Shown here piece by piece: positions 17,041 through 26,364 of a stretch of 64,000 bases of DNA. The DNA is taken from positions 186,001 to 250,000 of the forward strand of contig NZ_FNHX01000004.1 in NCBI RefSeq assembly GCF_900103405.1, in the 5' to 3' direction. Numbering within the stretch: position 1 is the first letter of the stretch; every line of letters begins with the position of its first letter. Position numbers and translations under genes: made by a program. The stretch comes from Polaromonas sp. JS666 (lineage in GTDB: Bacteria; Pseudomonadota; Gammaproteobacteria; Burkholderiales; Burkholderiaceae_C). The notes under the pieces are model-generated. The model did no database searches. It saw only the letters and a program-made list of their open reading frames with translations, and was not told the DNA's origin.

Positions 17041-17601
17041 ATGAATTCGCTGCAAACTTTAGGGCAACGGCTGGATATCCAGCCTGCCAACAGCAACATT
17101 GGAGCGAATCCCATGCAAGGTCCACGACAAACAGTCCCTTTGGCGGCGGCAGCCGCATCCCCCGTTCTGCCCGACCGTGCCTCAGCGGCCGACACGAATC
17201 GGAAGTTCATGAAGCGGTTCGTCGACTTCATCAACACGGCTGACCCCAAGCTGTCCACCGAACTGGTCTCACCCGACGCCGTATTCCACGTGCCTGGACG
17301 GCCCGATCCGGTGCGCGGCCCTGCGGGTTACATCGAGATCATCCAGATGATGCGTGGCGGTTTCCCGGACATCCAGTGGACGCTTGAGGAAACCGTGGTC
17401 GAAGACGATGTGATCGCGGCCCGCTTCACGATGCGAGGTACGCACCGCGGCCCGTTCTCTGGTGTGCCTCCGACGGGAAAGAAGATCGCGGTGCAGGCAC
17501 TGAACATCTACCGCCTTTCGCAAGGCAAGATAGTCTCCGAGGTCGGCCAACCTGACCTGCTGGGGTTGATGATGCAGATAGGTGCCATTCCGCATCCTTG
17601 A
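17041..17601 (+). CDS. SnoaL-like (NTF2-fold) ester cyclase-type protein
   Basis: The product is up to 186 residues. Residues about 55-180 match SnoaL-like polyketide-cyclase folds (KRFVDFINTADPKL, DAVFHVPGRPDPVRGPAGYI, PDIQWTLEETVVEDD, RGTHRGPF, PPTGKKI). Before that lies an Ala-rich stretch that could be an export signal if translation starts at a later ATG (17113). The fold often serves hydrolases or isomerases, or simply binds small molecules; no reaction can be assigned. The divergent AraC gene is its likely regulator. Confidence 0.75.
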   Translation: MNSLQTLGQRLDIQPANSNIGANPMQGPRQTVPLAAAAASPVLPDRASAADTNRKFMKRFVDFINTADPKLSTELVSPDAVFHVPGRPDPVRGPAGYIEIIQMMRGGFPDIQWTLEETVVEDDVIAARFTMRGTHRGPFSGVPPTGKKIAVQALNIYRLSQGKIVSEVGQPDLLGLMMQIGAIPHP

Positions 17602-17848
17602 CGTGAGCTGTACATGCACGCGACCTGATACGAAAGACTGGGGCCAGCTCGTGACAAGCGGGCGCTCGGCCCGAATCACGAGCCGGCCGTCGGCGAAGTG
17701 CGGTCGCTGAGGGGATCAGCCGCCCATTGGAAACAAACTGAAACAGCCCCCGTTTTGGTGAATTGTTGCCCCTCCCATTCGACGGCCAAACGCATGGCCG
17801 CCCGTATGATCGGCCGGTTCAAATTCAAAACTCAAAAGGACGTTTCCC

Positions 17849-19720
17849 ATGGCTGCTGCGCGCACAATCCACGCCGACCTCTGGCGGGTTTTTCTGCTGA
17901 CCCTGGCATCGCTCTTTCTCATTCCGGCGGTCACGCTGGTTTTCACGCACTACGCGCTGCAGTCTGAGGACAAGGACTTCATCCAGCGCGTCAATTCTCA
18001 AATCAATGCCGCCACAAACCTGACCCCGGCGCAGAAGGCGGACGAGATGGCGTTTTACGACACGCACAGGCTGTCGATGGCCTGCGCCGCCACCGGGCCG
18101 GAGAACCAGGTCTTTCACGACAAGGTCTGCAGTCCTTACTCCATGCACTGGTGGTTTCACTGGGCCGAGCGTGCCGCGTTCTGGACCTTGATCCTCGGGG
18201 CCGCGCTGCTGGTGGCGGCCGGCGTGCTGGGCGCGCTGGCCTTTGTCAACCGCGGCCTGCGTTATGCGAGCTTTGTGGCGGGTTGGCGGCTGATGACGTT
18301 TTCCAGCGCGGTGGAGGTCACCCTGCAAAGCGCCATGCTGGTGTGGCTGTCATTCTGGCTCACGGCTTACTTCTGGCACAGCTACTACATCAAGCTGGTG
18401 GGCCTGGCCGGCATCATGGCGGCCCTGGCGGTTTTTTATGCCATCTACACGCTCTTCAAAAAATTGCCATGGGGCAACACCATTGAAGGCGAGCTGCTGT
18501 CTGAAGCCGACGCCCCGCGCCTGTGGGATCGCATTCGTCAACTGGCGGGCCGCGTCAAGACATCCCCGCCGGACCAGATCATCGCGGGTATCGACAACAA
18601 CTTTTTCGTGACCGAAGCACCCTGCACGGTGGCCGGGCAGACCCTGACGGGCCGCACGCTGTTTGTGAGCATTCCGCTGCTGCGGGTGCTGGACACCGCC
18701 GAGGCCGATGCCGTGCTGGCGCACGAGCTGGCTCACCTGGGCGGCGGCGACACGCGCAGCAGCGCGGCGCTGGGCCCCAAGCTCAACCAGTTTGACCTGT
18801 ACACCTGGGAAATGCGCAGCGGCGGTTTGACCATCGTGGCGCACTACCTGCTGCGCCTGTATCGCATGGTGTTTGAATTCGCACTGGCGCGCGACAGCCG
18901 CGAGCGCGAGTACACCGCCGACCGCGTGGCCGCGAAGCTGACGGCGCCGCAGTCCATCGTGCAGTCGCTCATCAAGATCTCGGCCTACTCCAGCTACCGC
19001 AACACGGTAGAGAACAAGCTGTTTGAGCAGGAGCAACAGCACACCGGCGCGCTGGGCATTGCCGGCTTTGTGGCTGAAGGTCTGCACCCTTATGCCCGCT
19101 CGGGTGAATTTGTGACGGCCATGAAAACCGCCGCCGTGCCGCACCCCTATGACACGCACCCGCCGCTGGTAGAGCGCATGCGCAATGTGAACCACAAGGT
19201 GGCTGAGGACAGCTACGGCGCCATTGTGACCACCGTGCCTCAAACCACCTGGGCCGACGAGATATCGACCGCCGCCGCCATCGAGCAGCGGCTGTGGACA
19301 GACTACGAGCAGCGTTTTGCCGCCGCGCATGAGCAAAGCCTGGCCTACCGCTATGAGCCGGCCACCGAAGAAGAGCGCGCCGTCGTGCTGCGCTACTTTC
19401 CGCCGGTGTCGTTTGACCTTGGCAATGACAAGCGCATTGACATCACCTACGAAGGCCTGCATGCCACGGCAGACGGCGGCGCGCCGATGTCATGGGACGA
19501 GGTCAAGGGCATGACATTCAACAACAGCAGTTTTGGCAACACGCTCACCGTCACCCACTTCGACAAGGGCATGCTGGGCGCGCGCACCAGCACGATCAAG
19601 CTCAAGGGCCTGGGCAAGCAGGAAGAGCACTTCAAGGCGGTGCTGGGGAGCTACTGGCAGCGCCACCAGATCATGCGGGCGCAGCAAAAAGCCCGCGCCG
19701 CTGAAACCGAAACGGCCTGA
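17849..19720 (+). CDS. M48-family membrane metalloprotease
   Basis: A 623-residue protein with membrane helices at about 12-34, 110-132, 158-172 and 183-203, and a cytoplasm- or periplasm-facing protease domain. The zinc site is HELAH (292-296) with Glu354 in REREYTADR as third ligand, as in HtpX/Ste24-type M48 enzymes. The N-terminal region with two cysteines and the C-terminal 150 residues are not part of the usual M48 domain. It may take part in membrane protein quality control. AAAGGA precedes the ATG. The 247-bp gap upstream holds no gene I can see. Confidence 0.85.
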   Translation: MAAARTIHADLWRVFLLTLASLFLIPAVTLVFTHYALQSEDKDFIQRVNSQINAATNLTPAQKADEMAFYDTHRLSMACAATGPENQVFHDKVCSPYSMHWWFHWAERAAFWTLILGAALLVAAGVLGALAFVNRGLRYASFVAGWRLMTFSSAVEVTLQSAMLVWLSFWLTAYFWHSYYIKLVGLAGIMAALAVFYAIYTLFKKLPWGNTIEGELLSEADAPRLWDRIRQLAGRVKTSPPDQIIAGIDNNFFVTEAPCTVAGQTLTGRTLFVSIPLLRVLDTAEADAVLAHELAHLGGGDTRSSAALGPKLNQFDLYTWEMRSGGLTIVAHYLLRLYRMVFEFALARDSREREYTADRVAAKLTAPQSIVQSLIKISAYSSYRNTVENKLFEQEQQHTGALGIAGFVAEGLHPYARSGEFVTAMKTAAVPHPYDTHPPLVERMRNVNHKVAEDSYGAIVTTVPQTTWADEISTAAAIEQRLWTDYEQRFAAAHEQSLAYRYEPATEEERAVVLRYFPPVSFDLGNDKRIDITYEGLHATADGGAPMSWDEVKGMTFNNSSFGNTLTVTHFDKGMLGARTSTIKLKGLGKQEEHFKAVLGSYWQRHQIMRAQQKARAAETETA

Positions 19721-19773
19721 AACACGCGTGAGATTGAAGGGCCGGCGAAGGCCGGCTGGTGATTCACCGGCTT

Positions 19774-20631
19774 TCAGCGCTTTTCTTTTTTCAAGCGCCC
19801 GGCCCTGTCCGACATCAGCAAGGCCACGGCCTCCACATCCGCCGGCGTCACCGGCGTAAACACCATCAGGCTCAGCCCGGGCGAGCTGTCGATGGCCAAG
19901 GCCTGGTACTCCAGCGTGATGGCGCCGACGCCGGGCCGCTCAATGCGTTTGGTTCCTACCCAGTGGCTGCGCATTTCGTTCTCGGCCCAGAGGCGGCGGA
20001 AGTCGGCGCTGCTGGCCTGGAGTTCGGCCGCGAGGGCGGCGGCCTCGGGGCAGTCGCCGGCGCGTGCCGCGTCGATGCGAAAGGATGCGACGGCGTAGCG
20101 TGCGTCGGTTTCCCAGTCGGGCAAGCCCTTGCGCACGCGGGGGATGCTGAACAGGCGCCTCAGCAAATTGCGTTCGCCGGGCTCCAGCGTGGGGTAGTCG
20201 GCCAGCACGGCCAGGGCTGCCGCGTTCCAGGCCACGATGTCCCAGGTCAGTGTCTTCACCACCGCGGGGCTGGTGGGCATGGCATCGAGCACGCGTTGCA
20301 GCGCGGGTGTGACCACCGCTGAAGACCTGGGCTTGAGCGGCGGCGGGCGCTGCTGGGCCAGCAGGAACATGAACTCGCGGCCGGCGCTGTCCAGCTCAAG
20401 CGCGCGGGCCAGGCGCTCCAGCACTTCGTCTGAAGGCGGGCCGCCGCGCCCTTGCTCCAGCCAGGTGTACCAGGTGACGCTGACGTTGGCGCGCGTGGCG
20501 ACTTCCTCGCGCCTGAGGCCGGGCGTGCGGCGCCGGCTTGCGGCTTCGGGCGTGGGCAGCAGGCGCGCGCGGCGGTCGCGCAGGAAACCCCCCAGGGTGA
20601 GAGGCTGGGCCGGCAGGGTGTTAGTGCTCAT
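19774..20631 (-). CDS. XRE-family regulator with MmyB-like ligand-binding domain
   Basis: A 285-residue regulator. An N-terminal helix-turn-helix (residues about 12-85: LGGFLRDRRARL, RRTPGLRREEVATRANVSV, WLEQGRG) is followed by the MmyB-like PAS-fold domain (TWDIVAWNAAALAV, RRLF, VASFRIDAARAGDCPEA, HWVG). The gene faces an SDR oxidoreductase over a 75-bp gap, a common pair in which the regulator represses the enzyme until an effector binds. The effector is not known. Confidence 0.88.
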   Translation of the reverse strand: MSTNTLPAQPLTLGGFLRDRRARLLPTPEAASRRRTPGLRREEVATRANVSVTWYTWLEQGRGGPPSDEVLERLARALELDSAGREFMFLLAQQRPPPLKPRSSAVVTPALQRVLDAMPTSPAVVKTLTWDIVAWNAAALAVLADYPTLEPGERNLLRRLFSIPRVRKGLPDWETDARYAVASFRIDAARAGDCPEAAALAAELQASSADFRRLWAENEMRSHWVGTKRIERPGVGAITLEYQALAIDSSPGLSLMVFTPVTPADVEAVALLMSDRAGRLKKEKR

Positions 20632-20706
20632 ACCTGTATACGCTCACGGCTTTTGCAAATTCGGTGGAGGGCGGATTATCGGGACTCATTTTTTCAGGAG
20701 TTCAGT

Positions 20707-21597
20707 ATGCGTGTTTTTGTGACGGGAGCGACGGGCTTTGTGGGGTCCGCGATTGTGCGTGAATTACTTTCCGCAGGGCACCAGGTGCTGGGACTGGCGC
20801 GCAGCGATGCGGCGGCCGATGCCCTGCTGAAAGCGGGTGCGGCGGCACACAGGGGCGAGCTGGCGGACACGGCCAGCCTGGCGGTGGGCGCGCAGGCCTG
20901 CGACGGTGTGATCCACACGGCCTTCCACCACGATTTTTCAGCCCACGCGGCGGCTGCCGAGATGGACAGGCGGGCGATCAAGGCATTGGCCTGCGTGCTG
21001 GAAGGCTCGGGTCGACCTTTTGTGTCGACCTCGGTCACCATGCTGCTGGCGCACGCGCGCCCCGCGACCGAAGACACAGCGGTTCCCGCGGACTCAGCGA
21101 ACCCGCGCGCCGGGGCGGAGGCCCTGATGGACACCGCTGCCGGCCGCGGTGTGCGCGCCAGTGTGGTGCGGCTGCCGCCTTCGGTGCATGGCGCGGGTGA
21201 CTATGGTTTTGTGCCGGCACTGGTGGCGATTGCGCGCCGCAAGGGTTTTTCGGCGTATATCGGCGAGGGCGCGAACCGCTGGCCGGCGGTACACCGGCTG
21301 GACGCGGCGCGCCTCTTCCGGCTGGCGCTGGAAAGCGCCCTGCCCGGCGCGCATCTGCATGCCGTGGCCGAGGAAGGCCTCGCGCTGCGCACGATTGCCG
21401 AAGCCGTGGGCGCGGGGCTGGGTGTGCCGGTGCGCAGCATCAGCGCCGATGAAGCACCGGCCCACTTCGAGTGGCTGACGCGCTTTGTTGCGGCCGACAA
21501 CCCGGCGTCGAGCGCGCTGACGCGCAGTTCGCTGGGGTGGCAGCCGCAGGAGCCGGAACTGCTGGCGGACATACGGGACGGCGGCTACTTCGCTTGA
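20707..21597 (+). CDS. NAD(P)-dependent SDR/epimerase-family oxidoreductase
   Basis: A 296-residue extended short-chain dehydrogenase-type protein. The Rossmann motif is TGATGFVG at residues 7-14. The usual YxxxK active site is not evident: the serine-rich STSVTM segment is present, but the Tyr-Lys pair is missing, as in atypical NmrA/epimerase-like members. HTAFHHDF and VRLPPSVHGAGDYGFVP are typical of this subgroup. The ATG at 20707 follows a CAGGAG ribosome site. It is likely controlled by the divergent XRE regulator. Confidence 0.82.
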   Translation: MRVFVTGATGFVGSAIVRELLSAGHQVLGLARSDAAADALLKAGAAAHRGELADTASLAVGAQACDGVIHTAFHHDFSAHAAAAEMDRRAIKALACVLEGSGRPFVSTSVTMLLAHARPATEDTAVPADSANPRAGAEALMDTAAGRGVRASVVRLPPSVHGAGDYGFVPALVAIARRKGFSAYIGEGANRWPAVHRLDAARLFRLALESALPGAHLHAVAEEGLALRTIAEAVGAGLGVPVRSISADEAPAHFEWLTRFVAADNPASSALTRSSLGWQPQEPELLADIRDGGYFA

Positions 21598-21627
21598 AAC
21601 GGGGCAGGCCTGGGGTTTAATCACCCC

Positions 21628-22233
21628 ATGCCCCAACCCAATTTCAGCCCCGCAGCAGACCGCAACAAGCAGCCCATCCTCGATGTGCTGCTCAAGGTCC
21701 TGCCCGCGCAAGGCACAGCCCTCGAGATCGCCTCAGGCACAGGCCAGCATGTCGCCTGGTTTGCCGCGGCCCTGCCGCAATGGACATGGCAGCCCACCGA
21801 TGCCATGCCAGCCGCGCTGGACTCGATTACGGCCTGGGTGGCCGAGCAGGGTTTGCACAATGTGCGCCCTGCCCTGGTGCTCGACGTCATGGCGCCCGCA
21901 TGGCTGCCGGGCGATGCGAAGTTTGACCTCATCTATTGCGCGAACATGCTGCATATCTCGCCCTGGGCGACTTGTGCTGCGCTGATGCAGGGTGCGGCGC
22001 GCCATCTGGCGCCGGGCGGGGTGCTGGTGACTTATGGACCGTATCTGGAAGACGATGTGCCCACGTCAGAAGGCAATCTCTCGTTCGACCAAAGCCTGCG
22101 CGCGCAAGACCCGGCCTGGGGTATACGCCGCAGGGAAGAGGTGGAACAGCAAGCCGCACGCGCCGGCCTGCGCTTACTGGAGCGGCATGCGATGCCGGCC
22201 AACAACCTTTTGCTGGCCTGGGCCAGGCCCTAG
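21628..22233 (+). CDS. DUF938 class I SAM-dependent methyltransferase-like protein
   Basis: A 201-residue protein of the DUF938 family: [16 protein letters not shown], motif [16 protein letters not shown], motif II-like [14 protein letters not shown] and a late [10 protein letters not shown]. These proteins have the SAM-binding fold, but their methyl acceptor is unknown. It starts 30 bp after the SDR gene and could share its transcript. Its last four bases overlap the end of the convergent DUF2200 gene. Confidence 0.85.
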   Translation: MPQPNFSPAADRNKQPILDVLLKVLPAQGTALEIASGTGQHVAWFAAALPQWTWQPTDAMPAALDSITAWVAEQGLHNVRPALVLDVMAPAWLPGDAKFDLIYCANMLHISPWATCAALMQGAARHLAPGGVLVTYGPYLEDDVPTSEGNLSFDQSLRAQDPAWGIRRREEVEQQAARAGLRLLERHAMPANNLLLAWARP

Positions 22234-22586
22234 GCCCGCAGGATTTTTTCCATCGCCTTGCCTTTGGCAAGCTCGTCCACCAGCTTGTCCAGGTAGCGTA
22301 TTTTTTGCATCAGCGGGTCGGCAAGCTCTTCGACGCGGACGCCGCAGACCACGCCCTTGATCAGCGAGGCATTCGGGTGCATGGCGGGGGCCTGGGCAAA
22401 AAAGGTTTCGAAATCGTTTTGCTGGTCAAGCTGGCGGCGCAATCCCTTTTCGTCATAGCCCGTCAGCCAGCAAATGATTTGATCGACTTCTTCCTTCGAG
22501 CGGTTTTTGCGTTCCGCCTTCTGGACATAGAGCGGATACACCTTGGCAAACGCCATCTTGAAAATCTTGTGCGCGGGCATGCTCAT
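22230..22586 (-). CDS. DUF2200 domain-containing protein
   Basis: A 118-residue cytoplasmic protein matching DUF2200: [55 protein letters not shown] and [20 protein letters not shown]. Function unknown. I use the ATG at 22586, which overlaps the arsR stop as ATGA and suggests translational coupling; an ATG six bases later has a better distance from the GGAG and is an equal alternative. It is the third gene of the SRPBCC-arsR operon. Confidence 0.83.
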   Translation of the reverse strand: MSMPAHKIFKMAFAKVYPLYVQKAERKNRSKEEVDQIICWLTGYDEKGLRRQLDQQNDFETFFAQAPAMHPNASLIKGVVCGVRVEELADPLMQKIRYLDKLVDELAKGKAMEKILRA

Positions 22587-22954
22587 GTCTCCTCGGCTTC
22601 CAGCGACGCTTTCAATCGGCCCAGCGCCTGGTCCCATTGCTGGGCAATCAGGTCCAGCGAGCGGCGGGCTTCGTCGAGCTGCTGCGGGTCAAACTGCCAC
22701 AGGCGCTCGCGCCCCACTTTCACATGGTGCACCAGGCCCGCGTCGGCCAGCACATGCAGATGTTTGGTCACGGCCTGGCGCGTGATGTCGGTGGTGGCGG
22801 TCAGCTGCGAGATCGAGACCGCGCCGCCCACACAGAGCACGGCCACCAGGCGCAAACGGGTTTCATCGCCCAGGGCGGCGAACACGCCCGCGGGGCCGGG
22901 CTGGGGCGAGGAGGTTTCGGCGGGCCTGGAATTGCTTTTAGGACGAGCTGACAT
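22583..22954 (-). CDS. ArsR-family transcriptional regulator
   Basis: A 123-residue winged-helix regulator ([53 protein letters not shown]). No metal-binding cysteine pair (ELCVCDL type) is present, so it belongs to the metal-independent subgroup that usually travels with an SRPBCC protein. It overlaps the SRPBCC gene by 17 bp and the DUF2200 gene by 4 bp. The palindrome at 23445-23464 before the operon is its likely operator, giving autoregulation. Confidence 0.9.
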   Translation of the reverse strand: MSARPKSNSRPAETSSPQPGPAGVFAALGDETRLRLVAVLCVGGAVSISQLTATTDITRQAVTKHLHVLADAGLVHHVKVGRERLWQFDPQQLDEARRSLDLIAQQWDQALGRLKASLEAEET

Positions 22955-23399
22955 ATTTCTCGATGTTAGCCATCTGCCCTTGCCAGCCGCCGTCGTTCAT
23001 GCGGAAGGCCTGCTCGCGGCGCGCCACGGGGATTTTGTCAAAGCCGGATTCGACCACGCTGAGCAAGGTGCCGCCGCCCACCGCCTTGAGGGTGAATTTC
23101 ACAAGGGTTGTGGGCTCTTTCGAATAGTCGACGGCCGGGTCGACCGCATAGGGGTGCCAGCGGTAAGAAAAAAGCCTTTCGGGTTCCACACGTTCAATGA
23201 ACACATCGAACAGCACATGCTCATAGCCCGCAATGGTGATGTGGCCTTGCACCTGTTGGCCGGCGGTAAAACGCTTGCCCTTGAGCGCCACACCGAACCA
23301 GCTGCCGAATTCCTCGGCGTTGGTAAGCGCCTTCCAGACCCTGGAGGGCGCGGCCTTGATGTGGACGCTGCGTTCGATGCGGTCGGTGGATGAAGTCAT
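22938..23399 (-). CDS. SRPBCC (AHSA1-like) domain protein
   Basis: A 153-residue single-domain START/AHSA1 fold protein (IERSVHIKAAPSRVWKALTNAEEFGSWFG, GHITIAGYEHV, PERLFSYRWHPYA, TTLVKFTLKAVGGGTLLSVVESGFDKI). Such proteins bind hydrophobic ligands or act with Hsp90; here the ArsR partner suggests a stress- or toxicant-responsive operon. It is the first gene of the operon. The ATG at 23399 has AGGAG seven bases upstream and is preferred over longer open frames. Confidence 0.87.
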   Translation of the reverse strand: MTSSTDRIERSVHIKAAPSRVWKALTNAEEFGSWFGVALKGKRFTAGQQVQGHITIAGYEHVLFDVFIERVEPERLFSYRWHPYAVDPAVDYSKEPTTLVKFTLKAVGGGTLLSVVESGFDKIPVARREQAFRMNDGGWQGQMANIEKYVSSS

Positions 23400-23444
23400 A
23401 TGCAATCTCCTGGTTGCGTTTATTTTGCACCGGAAAATTCGTTT

Positions 23445-23464
23445 ATGCAACATATTGGTTGCAT
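23445..23464. promoter_or_regulatory. Palindromic operator of the SRPBCC-arsR operon
   Basis: ATGCAAC, six bases, GTTGCAT: a perfect 7-bp inverted repeat 46 bp upstream of the SRPBCC start. It fits the half-site style of ArsR regulators paired with SRPBCC genes. Confidence 0.65.
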
Positions 23465-23624
23465 GATTTTGTCCCCAATTGCAAGCAATTGCAGCCGCCG
23501 TGGCGCAAAGTGGTTGTTCGCCTACAAGGGTCTGGGGAAATCGCTGCTCAAATCAAAGCGTACGGGCTTGTTTTGTGTTTTTGACCGCCCGCTTTCCCCA
23601 CCCCCATCCATCCAGGAGACAGCC

Positions 23625-23843
23625 ATGCCCCAGTTCGCCATGATTACCGGTGACGTGACCTACACACCGGGTGACGGTGCACCGATTGAAATCCCGCGCG
23701 TGCGCATTGAAGTCGCGCTGGAACCCGACAGCGCCACCCTGAGCTGGGACGCCGGCGACGGCGTGGCCGCGGTGACGGCAATTCCGCGCATCCAGTTTGA
23801 CGACTATGTGCGCGAAGGAAAAATCACCATGACGCCGCAATAA
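23625..23843 (+). CDS. Small conserved protein of unknown function
   Basis: A 72-residue soluble acidic protein (MPQFAMITGDVTY, then PIEIPRVRIEV, AVTAIPRIQFDDYVREGKI). The strong alternation of hydrophobic and charged residues suggests a small beta-sheet domain. A CAGGAG site precedes the ATG by seven bases. The M23 peptidase starts eight bases after its stop, so they form an operon. I do not recognise a family. Confidence 0.65.
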   Translation: MPQFAMITGDVTYTPGDGAPIEIPRVRIEVALEPDSATLSWDAGDGVAAVTAIPRIQFDDYVREGKITMTPQ

Positions 23844-23850
23844 TGGCGCC

Positions 23851-24738
23851 ATGCATGTCCCTTTTTCACCGATCACGATTCCTTCACACCTGAGCCGCCG
23901 CGCCGTGCTGCTGGCCGCCGCGGCCGGCTATGCCCTGCCCGCCTCCTTGCTGGCCCAGGCGGTGCTTTCAGCCGACGGCATTTGGCCGCGCGCCTCGCAG
24001 GTGCCCGGCGGTGTGGCATGGCTGCCGCTGGGCCCGGCCGCGCAGCGGCCCCTGGCTTTTGCGGGTGAGCTGCCCTTGCTGGTGCTGGGCGATGCGGCCG
24101 GATGGACGGCGCTGGTAGGCATTGCGCTTTCGGCCGCGCCCGGCGAGGCGAACATCACGGTGCAGGCCGCCGACGGCAGCCGGCGCGATGTGGCTTACAC
24201 CATCGCCCCCAAGCGCTACAGCGAACAGCATCTCAAGGTCGAGCCGCGCACGGTGGATTTGTCGCCCGAAGATTTGGCGCGCTACGAGCGCGAGCGCGCG
24301 CACCAGGAGGGCGTCATGGCCACCTTCAGCGAGCCCCTGCCGCAAGGCCCGCTGCGCATGCGGGTGCCTGTGCCGGGGCGGCGCTCCAGCTCCTTCGGCC
24401 TGCGCCGCGTGTTCAACGGCCAGCCGCGCAACCCGCACAGCGGCATGGACATCGCGGCCGCCACCGGCACGCCAGTGCTGGCACCGCTGCCGGCCCGGGT
24501 GATAGACACGGGTGACTATTTTTTTAACGGCAACACGGTGTGGCTGGACCATGGAGGTGGTTTGCTGAGCATGATGTGCCATTTGAGCGAGATCGACGTG
24601 AAGCCGGGGGACACCCTCAAAACCGGTGAGCGGCTCGGCGCCGTGGGGGCTACCGGCCGGGTGACCGGGCCTCATCTGCATTGGGGGGTGATGCTGAACC
24701 GCACCATGGTGGATCCGGCGCTGTTCCTGCCGGCCTGA
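23851..24738 (+). CDS. M23 (LytM) peptidase, exported
   Basis: A 295-residue periplasmic protein with a twin-arginine-like N-terminus (LSRRAVLLAAAAGYALP). The C-terminal LytM domain (about 165-295) has all expected zinc and catalytic residues: His196 and Asp200 in HSGMD, His244, and His275/His277 in GPHLHWG. It is therefore likely an active glycyl or D,D-endopeptidase that trims peptidoglycan crosslinks. Residues 45-120 form a beta-rich N-terminal domain common in this group. It is the second gene of a two-gene unit. Confidence 0.9.
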   Translation: MHVPFSPITIPSHLSRRAVLLAAAAGYALPASLLAQAVLSADGIWPRASQVPGGVAWLPLGPAAQRPLAFAGELPLLVLGDAAGWTALVGIALSAAPGEANITVQAADGSRRDVAYTIAPKRYSEQHLKVEPRTVDLSPEDLARYERERAHQEGVMATFSEPLPQGPLRMRVPVPGRRSSSFGLRRVFNGQPRNPHSGMDIAAATGTPVLAPLPARVIDTGDYFFNGNTVWLDHGGGLLSMMCHLSEIDVKPGDTLKTGERLGAVGATGRVTGPHLHWGVMLNRTMVDPALFLPA

Positions 24739-24868
24739 GCCCCCAGCCCCCTCTTTCAGAGGACGAGCGCGTCATTCTGGATATCCCTCTCTAACCCGTT
24801 AGGTCGCACTCACTAGGCAAAACCGGCAAGATGACTCCATCGTCAAAAGCCTATTGAAGGAACATTCC

Positions 24869-25381
24869 ATGAGCGCCAAAAACCTCTCCACCGTTGCCAA
24901 CGACCTGATCGAGTCCTACGGCAATACCGCCCTCAACGTCATCCAGGCCTACCGCGCCGGCGGTGAGCGTGTGGTCAGCCTGCTGGAGCAGCGCTGGAAC
25001 CAGGCCCTGAAACAATCGCGCACCGAACTGACGGCTGAAACCGCGAAGAACGCTTCGGCCGCCCAAGCCGCTTTCAGCGCCTACTACACCAAAGGCCTGC
25101 TGCTGACGACCAGCGGCGCCGAACAAGTCGTGAGCCAACTCGTCAAAGTGGCCGAAGCCGGTGTGGAACGCGCCGCCGCCAACGCCAGCCTGTTTGAAGA
25201 AAAAACCGGCGTGACCACGCTGAACACCCTGGCCCAGGCTACTGCGCCCGGCGCGCTGGCCTTGAGCAAGCTGGCCGCACAGATCGAACAAAAGAGCGCC
25301 GAACTGGCCGGCAAGATTGCCGGTGACAGCAAGCCCAGCAGCAAACGCAGCTCGGCTTTCCGCCGCGCCAAGGCAGCCTGA
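24869..25381 (+). CDS. Phasin-like helical protein
   Basis: A 170-residue, almost entirely helical protein rich in Ala, with a basic Ser/Lys tail (SKPSSKRSSAFRRAKAA). Its length, amphipathic helices and Lys-rich end resemble phasins or histone-like accessory proteins of Burkholderiales, but it lacks a clear phasin motif. The ATG at 24869 follows GAAGGAAC. It stands alone between an M23 gene and a strong terminator, and the A/T-rich region before it may hold its promoter. Polyhydroxyalkanoate binding is a guess. Confidence 0.6.
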   Translation: MSAKNLSTVANDLIESYGNTALNVIQAYRAGGERVVSLLEQRWNQALKQSRTELTAETAKNASAAQAAFSAYYTKGLLLTTSGAEQVVSQLVKVAEAGVERAAANASLFEEKTGVTTLNTLAQATAPGALALSKLAAQIEQKSAELAGKIAGDSKPSSKRSSAFRRAKAA

Positions 25382-25405
25382 TAGTCAGCGCCCTGCGCTT
25401 CAAGC

Positions 25406-25446
25406 AAAAACCCCGGCCGGCGCCATGCGCTGACCGGGGTTTTTTT
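25406..25446. terminator. Strong intrinsic terminator
   Basis: AAAAACCCCGG and CCGGGGTTTTTTT flank a GC-rich loop at 25406-25446. It follows the phasin-like gene, and its A-run may also serve the opposite strand. Confidence 0.8.
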
Positions 25447-25478
25447 ATGGCCTTGCGGCTTTGGCGCTAGCCTTGGTT

Positions 25479-26126
25479 TTAACCGCGCGGGTTGATCAGG
25501 CGCTCGACTTCATCGCGCAAGGCGCCCAGCTGGGCACGCAGGTCGCGGCGCTCCTGCGGGGTCAGCACACCGTCGGAACGGTAGGCGGCTTCGCGGTTTT
25601 CAATCTCCTGCTCGCGCGCCTGCAAGCGGCCGGCTTCGCGCGGGCTCAGGCGGTGGCTGCGCACGCCCTCGTCAATGCGCTGGCGGATATTGAACTCCTG
25701 GCTGTCGATGGCGCCCATCCTGTCGGCGGGGTAGGCAACGGCCACGGTGCGGTTGTTGGCAATGGCGCGCTCGACTTCTGCACTGAGCTGGGCCATGTCG
25801 GCGCGCAGCTGCTGGCGCTCCTGCGGCGTGACGCGGCCGTCGGCCTTGTAGGCGGCTTCACGGTTCTGTATCTCGCTGTCGCGGCGATACAGCACACGCG
25901 CTTCCGAGGGCGTGATGCGGCCGGACTGCAGGCCCTCGCGTATACGCTCGCTGACGGCCTGCTGCGCCCTGTCTATGCCCGGCGTCTGCGGAGCCGGCGC
26001 ATACACCACCTGGGGCGGGTAAGAAGGCGCATAAGGGCCTTGCGGCTGCGCCATAGCCGGCGCGGCGGCCAGGCCCGCGGCCAGCGCGGTGGCCAGGAGG
26101 GATGCGGTCAAGAGTTTCGATGTCAT
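25479..26126 (-). CDS. Exported repeat protein with EF-hand-like motifs (paralogue A)
   Basis: A 215-residue protein with a signal peptide (cleavage after AMAQ, about residue 27) and a Pro/Tyr-rich linker. The rest is two copies of a 70-residue unit: IREGLQSGRITPSEARVL / YKADGRVTPQERQQLRA and IDEGVRSHRLSPREAGRL / YRSDGVLTPQERRDLRA. The (D)G-x-[IVL]-[TS]-x-x-E loops resemble degenerate EF-hand loops. GGAG precedes the ATG at 26126. A paralogue with the same signal and layout is at 31240-31854. Calcium binding is inference; function unknown. Confidence 0.75.
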   Translation of the reverse strand: MTSKLLTASLLATALAAGLAAAPAMAQPQGPYAPSYPPQVVYAPAPQTPGIDRAQQAVSERIREGLQSGRITPSEARVLYRRDSEIQNREAAYKADGRVTPQERQQLRADMAQLSAEVERAIANNRTVAVAYPADRMGAIDSQEFNIRQRIDEGVRSHRLSPREAGRLQAREQEIENREAAYRSDGVLTPQERRDLRAQLGALRDEVERLINPRG

Positions 26127-26364
26127 GGGGTCTCCTTTGCTCAATGAATGAACCGGCAAGCCCTGAGGAGGAAACTTGCTTTCCGAAACACCGGCCCGGA
26201 GGGACTCGGGTGCTTCAGTGCTTTCATCGTGGAGGCCCAAGGTGAAGGCCGTGTAATGCGGACGTAGGGCGCATGTAATGTGGCGCGCTTTTACCCCGTG
26301 TTTACCTCGTGGCATTCCGCAGTATCAGGATGTAGCAGCGCTTACAGGCCGCGCGGCATATCGC

